DNA of 64,000 nucleotides from Thereva unica. Taxonomy: Eukaryota > Arthropoda > Insecta > Diptera > Therevidae. The stretch is from the NCBI GenBank assembly GCA_949987705.1, contig OX465284.1, positions 111,211,163 through 111,275,162 on the forward strand, read 5' to 3'. Position 1 is the stretch's first letter; the number at the start of each line of letters is the position of its first letter. The notes under the pieces were generated by a model that saw nothing but the letters and a program-made list of their open reading frames with translations, did not search any database and was not told the DNA's origin. Below, one piece after another: positions 45,886 through 55,851 of the stretch. The translations under genes and the position numbers were made by a program.

Positions 45886-48800
45886 TCAATTCGCCGGTGG
45901 CGGCTGCCCTTCTTGGCCCTCCTGCGGTTGTCCTTCTTGTCCTTCTTGTGCTTGTCCCTCCTGGCCTTTTGCCATATCTTCGCCAGATGCCTTCTTCTTT
46001 AGCGCAATCATCTGATCGTTGATCCCTTGGCAAGTTTCTAAAAATCCACTGATTCTTTCATTCTGCAGCTTCTTAGCGATTCGGCGTGCTTTCTTCAACG
46101 AGTCACTGGTAATCTCCAGCTTGCGCTGTTGGATGTTTGCTTTGCTGATCATCAAGTATGCAAGGAACTGCCAGAGGTAGTTTTTGCAGAGTGTTGATTC
46201 TGGAAAATAAGTGGAATTAGAAACTACTACTAGAAAATCGATTATTATGAGTGCTTATGCACCTTCCAAACTCTTCTTTACCACCGAATTGCATTCTTCG
46301 AATTTACCCTGAGAAAGATGGTTTCTAGCGATTTGATGCTGCAAGTAGCATCTCTCAATTGGATACACAGCGAAATGTAAGCGTGCTTCCAATCGCGTTA
46401 CCAATTTCCTAGTTTGAAAAAATTGATAATTTCCTAGATTTAGAAAAACTAAAACGAATACGAACTTGTAAGCGATATAGCTATAGTCAACAGCATCGGG
46501 CTCTTGATAAGTGTCCTTGTTGCCGAATTCATATGGTGCAACGGCGTCCTTGTCCTTATCAGCCTGCAGCTGCATAAGCGTCATTAATCTGTTTGTTGCT
46601 GGGACAGACATCAAGTCGTCAGGGACAACAAGCTGATCGGTGTAAGCCAGGGCAAGAACATTGTAAACCTCATTGATGAACTCGAATTTGCGGGGCATGA
46701 CCCGGAATGTTTTTATAGTGACATAATCACCCATGACTTTCTCAATGTAACTTATTAAGTTCTGAAAATTTGTAAAAAAAAAATTAATGATATTTTTTTT
46801 TTGTTTTAAATATTAACTGCATTTAATTTTAACATTAGATCTAAAATCTTTGGGTGATCCGAAGCCATATACACTGACTATTACGGCAGCTAAGGCATGC
46901 AGACATTGTTGTTGGAACACCAAGAAGAGAAGGTGTTTAGGTCTACTTGCAGACATCATCAGCGTAAATAAGGGTCATCAGCGTAAATAAGGGTTCTACA
47001 GTGCCTTAGCAGGGTAACAATGTCGTCAATTGATAAAAATAAAAAGGAGAGGGCCAAGATGACTGCCTTGTGGGACACCAGAGGACGATTCGATGGTTTT
47101 AGATTTGACTCCGCGGAATAAAATCTGGTAAGTTCTGCCGGCTAAGTACGAGTGGAACCATATCACAAAGGCAGGGCCGGCGTTTAGGTTTTTTGCGCCC
47201 GGTGCAGTATGCCATATTGCGCCCCATCAGCTCTATATTTTTTGATCGCAATGAAGAAAATTTGACCCAATTCCTGTAATAGATGAAAACGAAGTCACAG
47301 GAACACTTTTTTAAAAAAAAATTCTAAAATTGCGCCCTCGTCCAATTGCGCCCGGGGCAAGTGCACCATTAGCACCTATAAAAGCGCCGCTCCTGCACAA
47401 AGGCATCATGCGGAAAGCCCAATTTCTTTAGTTTAAGAACTATAATAGAGTGAAAGAGCTAGTCGAAAGCCTTACTGAAGTCTGCGTAAATACAGTCAGT
47501 TTGGCAGCCAGATTCGAAGAGTTTTGATATAGAAGCTAACTTCGCAATTGGTCTATGGTTAGATATATCGTTGTCACAACCTTTTTTATGGACAGGTATT
47601 AGTCAAAGAGTTCTTCGTTGGAATTTTTGAAATAAGCATAGTAGAGGAGACAGTAGGGCCCTTGCACAGGATTTTAGAACAGCAGGAGGGACTCCTTCAG
47701 GGCCGGCCAAAAAATCTTGTTGAAGTTCATTGATATGTTTCGAGATATCTTCCCTGAGTATAGACAGGGATAAGATTTGAGCCGTTTGGATTTGAGGAAG
47801 AACGATGCAAGGTAGGAGTTCGCCTTTGAAGTCCATCATATCTTGGATATGATTTGTTCAAGAGATTAGGTTTTGACCTCTATCGTGCGATTATAGCGAA
47901 ATCATTGGCCAAAGTCGACAGAAACATGTCTTGGCTTTTGGATCTGATTCCCCTCACGTTTTGGTAATAGAGCGAAAGCGTCTTAAGTTTTTTGAAACCT
48001 GTAGAATGTCAGAAATTTGCTGCACAAAACATGCGTGGAACAAAACACTTTGAAAGGGCACCAGGAGGCCAGAACGTAGAGTCTAAAAGCTTTTCAGTGG
48101 TATTGGACGGTGCAGTCAGGACGAAAGACGCAATCGGTTTGGAAACATTGCTGATCTTCCTACAGGAGACTGTAGCAGGATTAATAACTTCTCCCCTTAT
48201 GTATTCTTTAATTGCCTCGTATTTTCAGAGGAGAAACGCTAAATGAAAATATTTTGCGGTCTGGGTACCGTTATCAGATTGGCGCAGATTACCGAAGTCT
48301 CAGTATCCCCAGTGCCCGACGGTCCAACGATACTAACAGAAGAGGTTGATGCCGCATCCGTTTCTGCGTTATAGTTTTAGCCCATTGAGAGTAAGGAGGC
48401 GCGAATATATGAACTAGTAGGGGGGTTCGCAGTGACAGCATCCGTAACGGGCCGAAGGTTTTCCACTAACTCGAGGGTTGAGGCAGGTAAGGTGAAAAAC
48501 GCCTCCAATCTCGAACGATTTCCGAAGAAAATCGGACTGGAGGCAGCCTCCTCCTTTTCGAGTATTGTTGCCGGGTCATTCAGGGCTGTGAAATTTAGAG
48601 CAGCTGCGTCATCCTACGTTAGAGAAACAGCTGGTGGACAGGGTGTAGAAAGTAGTTGCTCCCCTACCTACGGGACGTCATCAGATACTGCCGTTTTTCT
48701 ATCACTGACGCTTTCAAATTTTAGCGATTGGGAACTCAGAGCATTGTGATTTTGCACCACTGCAATTGACAGCGATTGACACTTCGTGCTCCTTTTTATG

Positions 48801-51800
48801 CTATCTAATATAGGATGAAGAGGAGCTAAGGAGCTGACAGAGCAGGATGAAGTTGCAACAGGATTGAGGACCGTCGAATGTATATCGTCGATCGAGTCAA
48901 AGACTGTTGCAACCCGGAAAGAAATTTCTTGGAATCTATTCATTAGGGAGCCCGAGTTGGTCGCAACAGAAGCAAGGGTGTTGGACAATGGATCGAGCCG
49001 GACGTTCATCGATTGGGCATCATCGGCTAACATCTGAAAGTGTGAGATATTTCCAGAGAAAGAGCTAAGACGACTCCTGACCATCGAGAAAAACGTCAAA
49101 GATGTCTGTTATCCGTCTTAGGACGCGGCAAGGTTGAATTTCGGAGCATCTATTGCAAGTTGACCCTCTAGGGGCCGAAGATTTTCCACTAACTCGAGTG
49201 TTGAGGCAGGTTAGGTGAAAAACGCCTCCCATCTCGGACGATTTCGGAAGAGCACAGCTTGCAGAACTGGTGACCCGCCATTAGAAAAAGAAAAATAATT
49301 CAACAAAACGAGAAAACGATTAAAACCCGAATGAACTGCAACAACAAATTTTACGCAAACTGCAGTTTCAGAACCAGTTCAAGGGTTTAAAATCGTTGCA
49401 TACCCGAAGGCGAATATTCCAACAAAATGATAGCCGGATTCCTGCCGTAAACGAAATACTAACCTGAAGCTTATTCCTACGCCTAAGATCCCTGACTTTA
49501 TCCAGAATAATGAACATATCCCTTCTAGTCTGATACTGAATGCGATAGAGATGGTCCTCCTCGAATTTCTTGGCAACATCTTGGTTCGGTGTCATCTTAA
49601 ATCTTTCTGCATATAATGGACTTCTAGCTTGAAGCATTCTCTACGGAAAATTTAAAATGTTTTAGTAAAACCTTAAATAAAGTGTTGTGGAAAGTGTTGA
49701 AGTAATAAATCAAAAAGACAACATGTTCCACAACTCTCACAACCGTTTTACTAAAGCCCAGTATTAAGCTAAAGCATTTGCTGAAGAAAGATTGACAATA
49801 GTTGAGAAATTTTGACAGTTACTTTGTCTTATCAAAAGCGACATCTGTGCGTCATTTAAAAAAAATACGTTATTTCTGGTGTCATTTTTTTTCATTCGTT
49901 TCAGCAATGTTTTGTCTCTAGCATGCCGGCTTTAATAAAATCACAGCACAATATTTTCTCTAAAAACTTACTAAAAATTTAATAGATGTATCATATTTGC
50001 TCTTAATACAATCAGCTAAAATTGGTGTGCTCCATTTTGTCTGTTCCAGAAGCATTTTTTTGGATGCTTGCAATCCTTTCATAAAATACACATCAAACCA
50101 CATTCGGCGAAAATATACTTGATTCAAGACTTTGAAATACAAATCGCGTCGAGCTATTTCCCTTGGATGAAGGACGACTTCCTAGACAAGATTTTCACGA
50201 TTATAACGGTGTATTGATGACAAACAAAAAGAACCATACCTCTTCTATCTTAATACTGACTACATCGCATTCTCCTGCTTGCCTCAACCGTTTCCACATT
50301 GGCCGCAAGTCCTCATGCGTTTCGTTATAGATATCCTCGAGAATTTGATGAAAATATTTTCTAGTTTTAACTAGAAATGGTCCCAAGTAATCACCCAAGC
50401 TGTCCATGAAGTTTTCATCGACCTAAAAAGTATTTAAGGAAGGATTAGTATTATCAGGATCGTTGTTGACGAACAGTAGCGCAAAATTATCCCAGAAACC
50501 ACCTAATCGACATGTACCCAATGTAAACAACAGCGCAACAGGTTCTATATAAACAAGAGCAAAACATCATAACAGCACCAGCTCGACACGCAGCCGTCTG
50601 ATGTCTAATATATATAATATAGACCACAACCGATCGAGCACAACTCCAACTTAAGCCTGAACCAAATATAACGTGCCGTACTTCTACCTCGTTTATGACC
50701 ACGTTCAACCCAGGTTTAACCTTAGTTCAACCCAATCATAAACGGGGGTCGAGTTGAAATTGGGTTCACACAATTCCAACTCAGCTCACCTACCTGAGTC
50801 GAGTTGATATTTCGCCTCATATACCCTGTTTATGACAAGGTTCAACCTTAGTTCACCCCAGTCATAAACGGCGGTCAAGTTTAAACTGGGACCACTCGTC
50901 TCCAACTCTTCACTCCTGCCAGGGTCGAGTTGATATTTCGCCTAATTTATTTCGTTTGTGACTAGGTTCAACCCGAATTCACGGGAGTGTAGTTGAAACA
51001 GGATCCAATCAACCCCAACTCAACGCTGCTACCTGGGTCGAGTCGATGTTTCGCCTAATATACCCCGATGATGACTAGGTTCAACCCAGGTTCAATCCAG
51101 TCATAAACGGGGGTCTATTTAAAACTGGGTCCACTCAACCCCAAAACCAGCTCTTCTACCGGGTCGAGTTGTTATTTCGCCTCATATATGGAGGTTGAGA
51201 AGTAATTGGGTTAAAATGACATTTGTTTTTCTTGCTTACCATCCGTGTAGTCCGCTTTCGGCGTTAGTTTTGTGCTGCCTGCACAGGAATAAAACAGAGA
51301 AATTTCACACAAAAATTTGAGGTTAGGTTTTGATTTCAATTCAACACTATTTCAACTCAAATTGAACTCAACTCAACTCATATACGCTGGTCGAAATTTC
51401 AACTCAACCTCGACTCAACTTTTCAACCTAGTCATAAACGAAGTACGTTACCGTACGTACCCTAACGAACGAATGCAAGCTCATTAAGTCAATTGAAGTC
51501 TGTGGTATTTGAACACTAATGTTCGTACGTTACGGTACGTACAGTTAGGGCACGTACGGCTACGGTACGGCACGTCGTATTTGACTGAGGTTTTTACTGA
51601 AATTTTCACCAGAATGTTTCCCCCTTTATGGACTTCAACGAAGGAAAAATTATGCAGGACACCGGCTTCTCTACTGAAAGTCGAGTCGTCACGACACGAC
51701 AAGTCGTTTGAGTTGAAGAAAGTGACGTTTCAGTCGAATTACGACCACAGTGACCTAGAGTATAAATTCTAAGTTGAATTGAGGCCCCTGTACTGTCATG

Positions 51801-53586
51801 GTACAGCTGAAACATCGCTTTCTTCAACTCAAACGATTTGTCGTGTCGTGACGACTCGACTTTCTGCACAGGGGCCAGTGAGTAGAGATTGATCGCCCAA
51901 CCGAGTAAAAATCGTTTAATTTTATTAAAATATTTTAAAGTTTAGAATTGAAATTTGTTTTAATGATTATTACATTCGTTTCTTTCGTAAATAAAACCCT
52001 TGACAGAGTTGAGTATGCGATACTAGGCAAAAATTCCCTTTAGAACGGATCCGACATCTTCAACTCCCATCAGATATCCTCAGGAATATGATGGAAATAC
52101 TTTCTAGTTTTCATTAGAAAAGGTCCTAAACAGTCCCCCAAGCTATCACGCAAGTTTTCATCGACCTAAAAAGTAGTTAAGTAAGGATCACTGTTTTCAG
52201 CGTCGTGGGAATATAATAATTTGGTAAGGAGTAGGTAATGTCTTATTGATTAGATCAACAACCATTCAAGGGGTTCAGCTTCCAGAAAACGCGCAAAACT
52301 GAAATCCTCGTACAATGGCATTATTTAATGTGTTTCCATGCAGAGTTTACCCCGAGTTCACTCAAATGAAGCCCCATAGAAACGGGGGCTAGTAAAGTTT
52401 CGTTAAATCCAAGAAAACTCCACGAAACAAGTTTGGTTAGACTGAGTTTTGCATTTGTGTACGTTTGAGTATCTTTTACTGCATATATAGTAACGGCGAC
52501 GTACTGTAAAATTAATTATTTGTCACTTTAACCCAGAACCGACATGGAAACAGCATCGAGTTAACTTGAAGGTTCTGTTCACTCAACGAAAACTCTATCT
52601 CGGCTCATGGAAACACAGCAATTGTGAAAAATGAGTTACGACAGCTAGAAGCTAATTCGAAATTTTGCATGAATGTCCGTAAAGGTCTCTCATGATGATC
52701 TTTGAAATTCAAAATGGCCGCGCAAATATGGCCGAAATTCAAAATGGCTGCGCAAATATGGTTTTATTTGTTAATTGGGTTCCGATTCCAATGAAATTGG
52801 GTACGTAAGGGGTTTTCATGTTGCAAATAGAGAATTTGTGGGCAAAACTTAAAAATTCAAAATGGCGGATCCAATATGACGGACGAATTTTGTTAATTCT
52901 GTTCCGATTTCAATGGAAATCGGAATCTGGGAGTTTTTAAGGTAGCAAATAACGAATTTATGCTCAAAAGTTATCGATTCAAAATGGCAGCCATGATAGA
53001 AAATTAAACATATATAAATACTGCAGTAAATTAAGCCATTGCCACCACTTAACAAAATTAAATTAAAGGACTTTTTAAACTTACCACTTCAATCCGATTG
53101 TCGAAAGGCTCTTTCATGCAATTTTTAAATCTTCTCATTTTTCTGCTCAATTCAACTTTGCATTGTTCGAAGTTATTTAGCTCGTACAAAGCATCGCAAA
53201 CTTGCAGATTGGTTGGATGACTTTTGGGGTCAATTTCTGTACAAAACCACATTTCAGACTAATCTAAATCACTGGCACGAAAAGATCTTACCAAACGACT
53301 TAGTGGCATCTTCCAGGGCGTCTTCTCCATGACCAATTTCACTGTGACATCTACTCTTAAAGTAATAGTTGCGAGCATCTCTTTCCTGCAAAAATAAATG
53401 TGATAAATCTCCATTGCTGTAATTATTTCTAGCTTTGCTTACATTAATTGCCAGCGATTTATTATAATTTCTCGTAGCCACATCGAAACGTTGCTTCTTG
53501 CTGCTGTCAATACCCCATTCACGATAGATTTTGGTCAAGATTTCTTCCGGCCACCCATTCTTTTCCCAAGGTGGAAGACCTGCCAT
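45886..53586 (-). CDS. Gene 1: TTC25/ODAD4-like tetratricopeptide protein, nine exons, 571 aa
   Basis: Exons, spliced by hand with GT..AG at every junction: 53443-53586, 53292-53385, 53085-53236, 50240-50422, 49972-50181, 49464-49640, 46466-46761, 46263-46408 and 45886-46199. They total 1716 bases with no internal stop. The product starts MAGLPPWEKNGWPEEIL. It contains TPR-like helical segments (YYFKSRCHSEIGHGEDALED at about residues 55-75; NLQVCDALYELNNFEQCKVE; IERCYLQHQIARNHLSQ at about 435-450), a conserved middle (LRPMWKRLRQ, RRDLYFKVLNQVYFRRMW, YRIQYQTRRDMF, KFEFINEVYNVL, GNKDTYQEPDAVDY), and a Gly/Gln/Glu repeat tail. The TTC25/ODAD4 group is involved in docking outer dynein arms on axonemes. 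Assignment is from remembered family features, so it is tentative, and a male-germline role is an inference. The paralogue lies head-to-head. Introns carry a Jockey LINE, several MITEs and a broken exon copy. Confidence 0.85.
46409..46465 (-). other. 57-bp intron of gene 1 that keeps the frame open
   Basis: It begins GTTCGT (weak donor) and ends ACTAG. Its length is divisible by three and it has no stop, so retention would add 19 hydrophobic residues between YK and KLVTRL. The paralogue's intron at the same place is 310 bases and contains stops, which supports real splicing. Confidence 0.6.
47172..47395. mobile_element. hAT-type MITE, 224 bp, inside the Jockey LINE
   Basis: Terminal inverted repeats CAGGGCCGGCGTTTAGG (left) and CAGGAGCGGCGCTTTTATAGG-like (right, read on the minus strand) are flanked by the perfect 8-bp duplication CACAAAGG at 47164-47171 and 47396-47403. 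Termini starting CAG with an 8-bp target duplication are diagnostic of the hAT superfamily. There is no transposase. Confidence 0.88.
48449..48528 (-). repeat. 80-bp direct repeat within Jockey ORF1 (second copy)
   Basis: GGCCGAAGGTTTTCCACTAA and the following 60 bases repeat 49173-49251 with few changes. The original encodes the Cys-rich ORF1 start, and this copy lies about 700 bases further along the element in ORF1's later part. Confidence 0.8.
49754..49935 (+). mobile_element. Small inverted-terminus element in intron 5 of gene 1
   Basis: Left TAAAGCCCAGTATTAAGCTA, right (minus-strand reading) TTAAAGCCGGCATGCTAGAG. Contains ATCAAAAGCGACATCTGTGC. A relative lies at 60470-60610 in gene 2, in a different intron. 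Confidence 0.55.
50690..51440 (-). mobile_element. MITE of the 7817-8235 family with tandemly expanded terminus
   Basis: The right half (51290-51440) is the reverse complement of 7817-7970. The left part is expanded: TTTATGACNAGGTTCAACC-type starts recur at about 50692, 50829, 50953 and 51071, each followed by AGTTGATATTTCGCC about 100 bases on. Outer ends are CGTTTATGACCACG and AACCTAGTCATAAACG. It lies in intron 3 of gene 1. Confidence 0.8.
51676..51865. mobile_element. Hairpin element with about 60-bp arms
   Basis: GAAAGTCGAGTCGTCACGAC through TTGAGTTGAAGAAAG pairs with CTTTCTTCAACTCAA through GTCGTGACGACTCGACTTTC. The loop is about 65 bases. CCCCTGTAC / GCACAGGGG flank the right arm. It lies in intron 3 of gene 1. 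Confidence 0.78.
52072..52165 (-). pseudogene. Broken duplicate of exon 4 of gene 1
   Basis: The minus strand reads VDENLRDSLGDCLGPFLMKT and RKYFHHIPEDI, then a stop. This matches the first half of exon 4 (VDENFMDSLGDYLGPFLVKT). Similarity continues upstream through the acceptor CTTTTTAG and about 40 bases of intron to about 52207. The second half and donor are missing, so it cannot serve as an exon. Confidence 0.85.
52329..52617 (-). mobile_element. MITE with TGTGTTTCCATG inverted termini
   Basis: TGTGTTTCCATG at 52329 and CATGGAAACACA ending at 52617 are perfect inverted 12-mers. The interior matches 34785-35216 in reverse, apart from the insertion in that copy. Confidence 0.82.
52700..52995. 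repeat. Dispersed 'TTCAAAATGGC' repeats
   Basis: ATTCAAAATGGC occurs at about 52707, 52738, 52855 and 52977. The pieces between include TTCCGATTNCAATG and TTTTTAAGGTNGCAAAT. Order and wording match 41641-41829. Confidence 0.6.
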
Positions 53587-55851
53587 TTTGAATTGTGTTA
53601 AAAAGAAAAGAGAAAAACGGGATAAAAGTTAAAATTAAAAAAATATAAAGTATACAAGCCCCACGAGGATTTATTAATACATTGAGCAAATGTCAGTTGC
53701 ACTAAACACAGGCTGCTGTGTGCCAACGGAATTTTTATCAGATTGTGGCATTTTCCCACTGTAGGCGCTGGCAGAGGAGTTAGACTGATATGCTCTGGAC
53801 TGAAAAACGGGGTGAAGGCATATCTATATCCAATTAGTTTTGCTTGTCCTGGTATCCATACACTTTGGGACCACTCTGTTGGTGAAAGACTAGAAAGATA
53901 GACTGTCTGGCATTTTATAGATAGTTGTGCCATACAGTGCTGGCCCTAACCCAAGGTCAGGGTAAACCAAGATTATCTTACGACGCCCTTTGTTCGACGC
54001 TTTCACATCACATATATTGTTCTTCCTTTTTTCGAGCACTGTCGAGGCAGCCTTGGCGATGGAGGTTTATCTGACTAGGGTACGTACGTACGAGTCTGAG
54101 TAAATACCTTCCGTCGCAGACCGGGCAATAGCTACCACCGCCGCAGTCTGGACAGTAGCTTCCACCGCAGCCCGACCTGCCGAGTCCCCTGCCGAGTCCC
54201 CTCCCAAGCCACTTTCCCTGACCGGGTCGCCCGCCAAGTCCCAAGCCACTTTCCCTGACCGAGCTCCTCACTCATTCACCCAAGCGAACCAATCGCAAGG
54301 TCGCTGGTCTTGACCGACAATCCACAGAGACACGCCCCCGACCTAGTTCTCAGTCACAAGTGCCTCTATACCTACTTATCTGGACAAGCTATATATTGTA
54401 ATCGGATTATGCTGTCCCCGTTTTGCGAGCCTCTTTGCCCTAGGGATTGCCCCGCTAAGGATTTAGGTGCTGGTTTTGGGGTCAAGGCTAGTGATGTTGT
54501 GGTTAGAGGAGGCTCCCCCTACTACCAGCCTGCCAAATGCAATGGTCCACATCCTCTGACACTCGAACAACTTCCGTCTTCCGTTCCTAAAGGAGATTGC
54601 TGCGAGGCTTCAGTTGGTAACCTTAGAGGAGTTCCTTCTTCCGTAGTGATTGGAGCGGACATGGTCGTGGTTGGTCACGAGGTGCTGACGGACAGGGAAA
54701 TTTAGGCTGAGTATGGGCTTTTATGCCTGTGCCCTGCCAAACTTGTAGCCAGTTTGGCCTCCCGTCTGTTTCATCTCGTCAATAGACCTTTTAATCCAGA
54801 GAGAACGTCATATCTGTGAATGGCGGTGGACCTTGTGGAGTACTCTCCACTCCTGCATCCTAAGGTCCTGTTTAAGATCCCTATCCATTTATTTAATGTC
54901 AATGGGGTCATATTGATGAGCACATATACTTGGCTGGGTACAAATAATGTAAGTGTCCGCCCATCCGCGCCCTCATTGTTTTTCACTCTTAATTGTACTT
55001 CGAATTCACTTTGGCGCCCCTTGCTACCTGGCGCCTAGAACACCCGCTCCTCTTGCTCTACCCCAGGGCCGGCTCCGGTGCCAAATATGTATCTCCGCCT
55101 GAAATAATGAAAGAGATTAGTGAATCTACTGCCTACCGATCCGTAAACTCCAGCTTCAGATGATCCTCCTTCGATTTTGGATGCATTGCTGCACCACAGT
55201 TGCCATCTTTTTTGCAGGTTGAATTCCTCAGAGTGTCGCCATTGACAATCCTGGATCGAAACATTTAATTGGTAGCTGATGTTCACCAGAAATGCTCCGT
55301 GGACTTCAGATCCTGAGTCTACTGAAACTAGTAAGCGTACAAATTCAGTCCTTAGACTTTTGCCATCATATCGGGTGAGTACAATAATTGAAGTCAAAAC
55401 TGAAATGGGTTAAACTGTCAAAGAATTCGGATAAAATAAACAAAGACTCAAACCTTCATTAACAAAGCCTCAAACCTTCGAAAATCAAAATGGTAACTTG
55501 AAATGAGTCTCGGCTACACTATCGCGTTCTTCGGCTCTCTCTTGATATTGGTTGAACCAGCCACTGCGTTCACCAGATCTAGCCTCAGTGAATCTTCCAA
55601 AATAAAGTTTGGCTCGAACGCGAAAGGTCAAAATAAGACGATTTGGTTTAATTTCATCGAGTCTTGTGAATTGATGTTGCTGCATACCGGACCTACTTCA
55701 TTTAAAATACTTTACAAAAAAAATCTACCAAGCAACCATTTTAAAAATACCCAATGACACTTCCTTCAATTATTATTTATAAAGCCTTCCAATAGCCAAG
55801 ACTTATTTATTTTTAATCTGAAACTTTCTTTTTCGTTTACTTTATTTAAAA
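53587..55851. promoter_or_regulatory. Shared intergenic region between the divergent paralogues
   Basis: The two start codons face away from each other across 2265 bases. The proximal flanks are AT-rich, with TATACTTTATATTT on the minus strand near 53645-53660 and TTTATAAAGCC near 55778 as possible core promoter elements. Both starts have an A at -3 and G at +4. The middle (53940-55430) is more GC-rich, unlike both flanks, and looks like an unclassified insertion. Promoter assignment is positional inference only. Confidence 0.4.
54206..54265. repeat. Short direct repeat AAGCCACTTTCCCTGACCG
   Basis: The 19-base motif occurs at 54206 and 54243, with related GCCGAGTCCCCT repeats just before. 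It is part of the unclassified intergenic block. Confidence 0.7.

Larger units (their letters stand above)
46850..49280 (-). pseudogene. Jockey-like LINE relic in intron 6 of gene 1
   Basis: From 49280 down: ORF1 start MAGHQFCKLCSSEIVRDGRR (Cys-rich, as in Jockey ORF1). A coil-rich part is open at 49099-48668. ORF1 remnants follow. The endonuclease start is LSLYYQNVRGIRSKSQDMFL near 47960-47905. Most of the endonuclease is deleted. The RT then begins at GPEGVPPAVLKSCARALL near 47705, with LIPVHKKGCDNDISNHRPIA at about 47600-47550, YADFSKAFD near 47490, and LIYADD near 46985. Frameshifts, an internal deletion and a nested MITE mark it dead. It lies in the same orientation as the gene. Confidence 0.85.

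Noticed and set aside
46255..46734. Single 159-codon exon at this position in gene 1
   Set aside because: It reads through a 57-bp intron. The paralogue has a 310-base intron at exactly the same codon, so two exons are called.
54310..54705. 131-codon open frame as a gene between the paralogues
   Set aside because: No recognisable domain and no splice or promoter support. It is kept only as an unclassified block.
55064..55085. Second hAT MITE starting CAGGGCCGGC
   Set aside because: Only one terminus is seen. I found no matching inverted end or 8-bp duplication.
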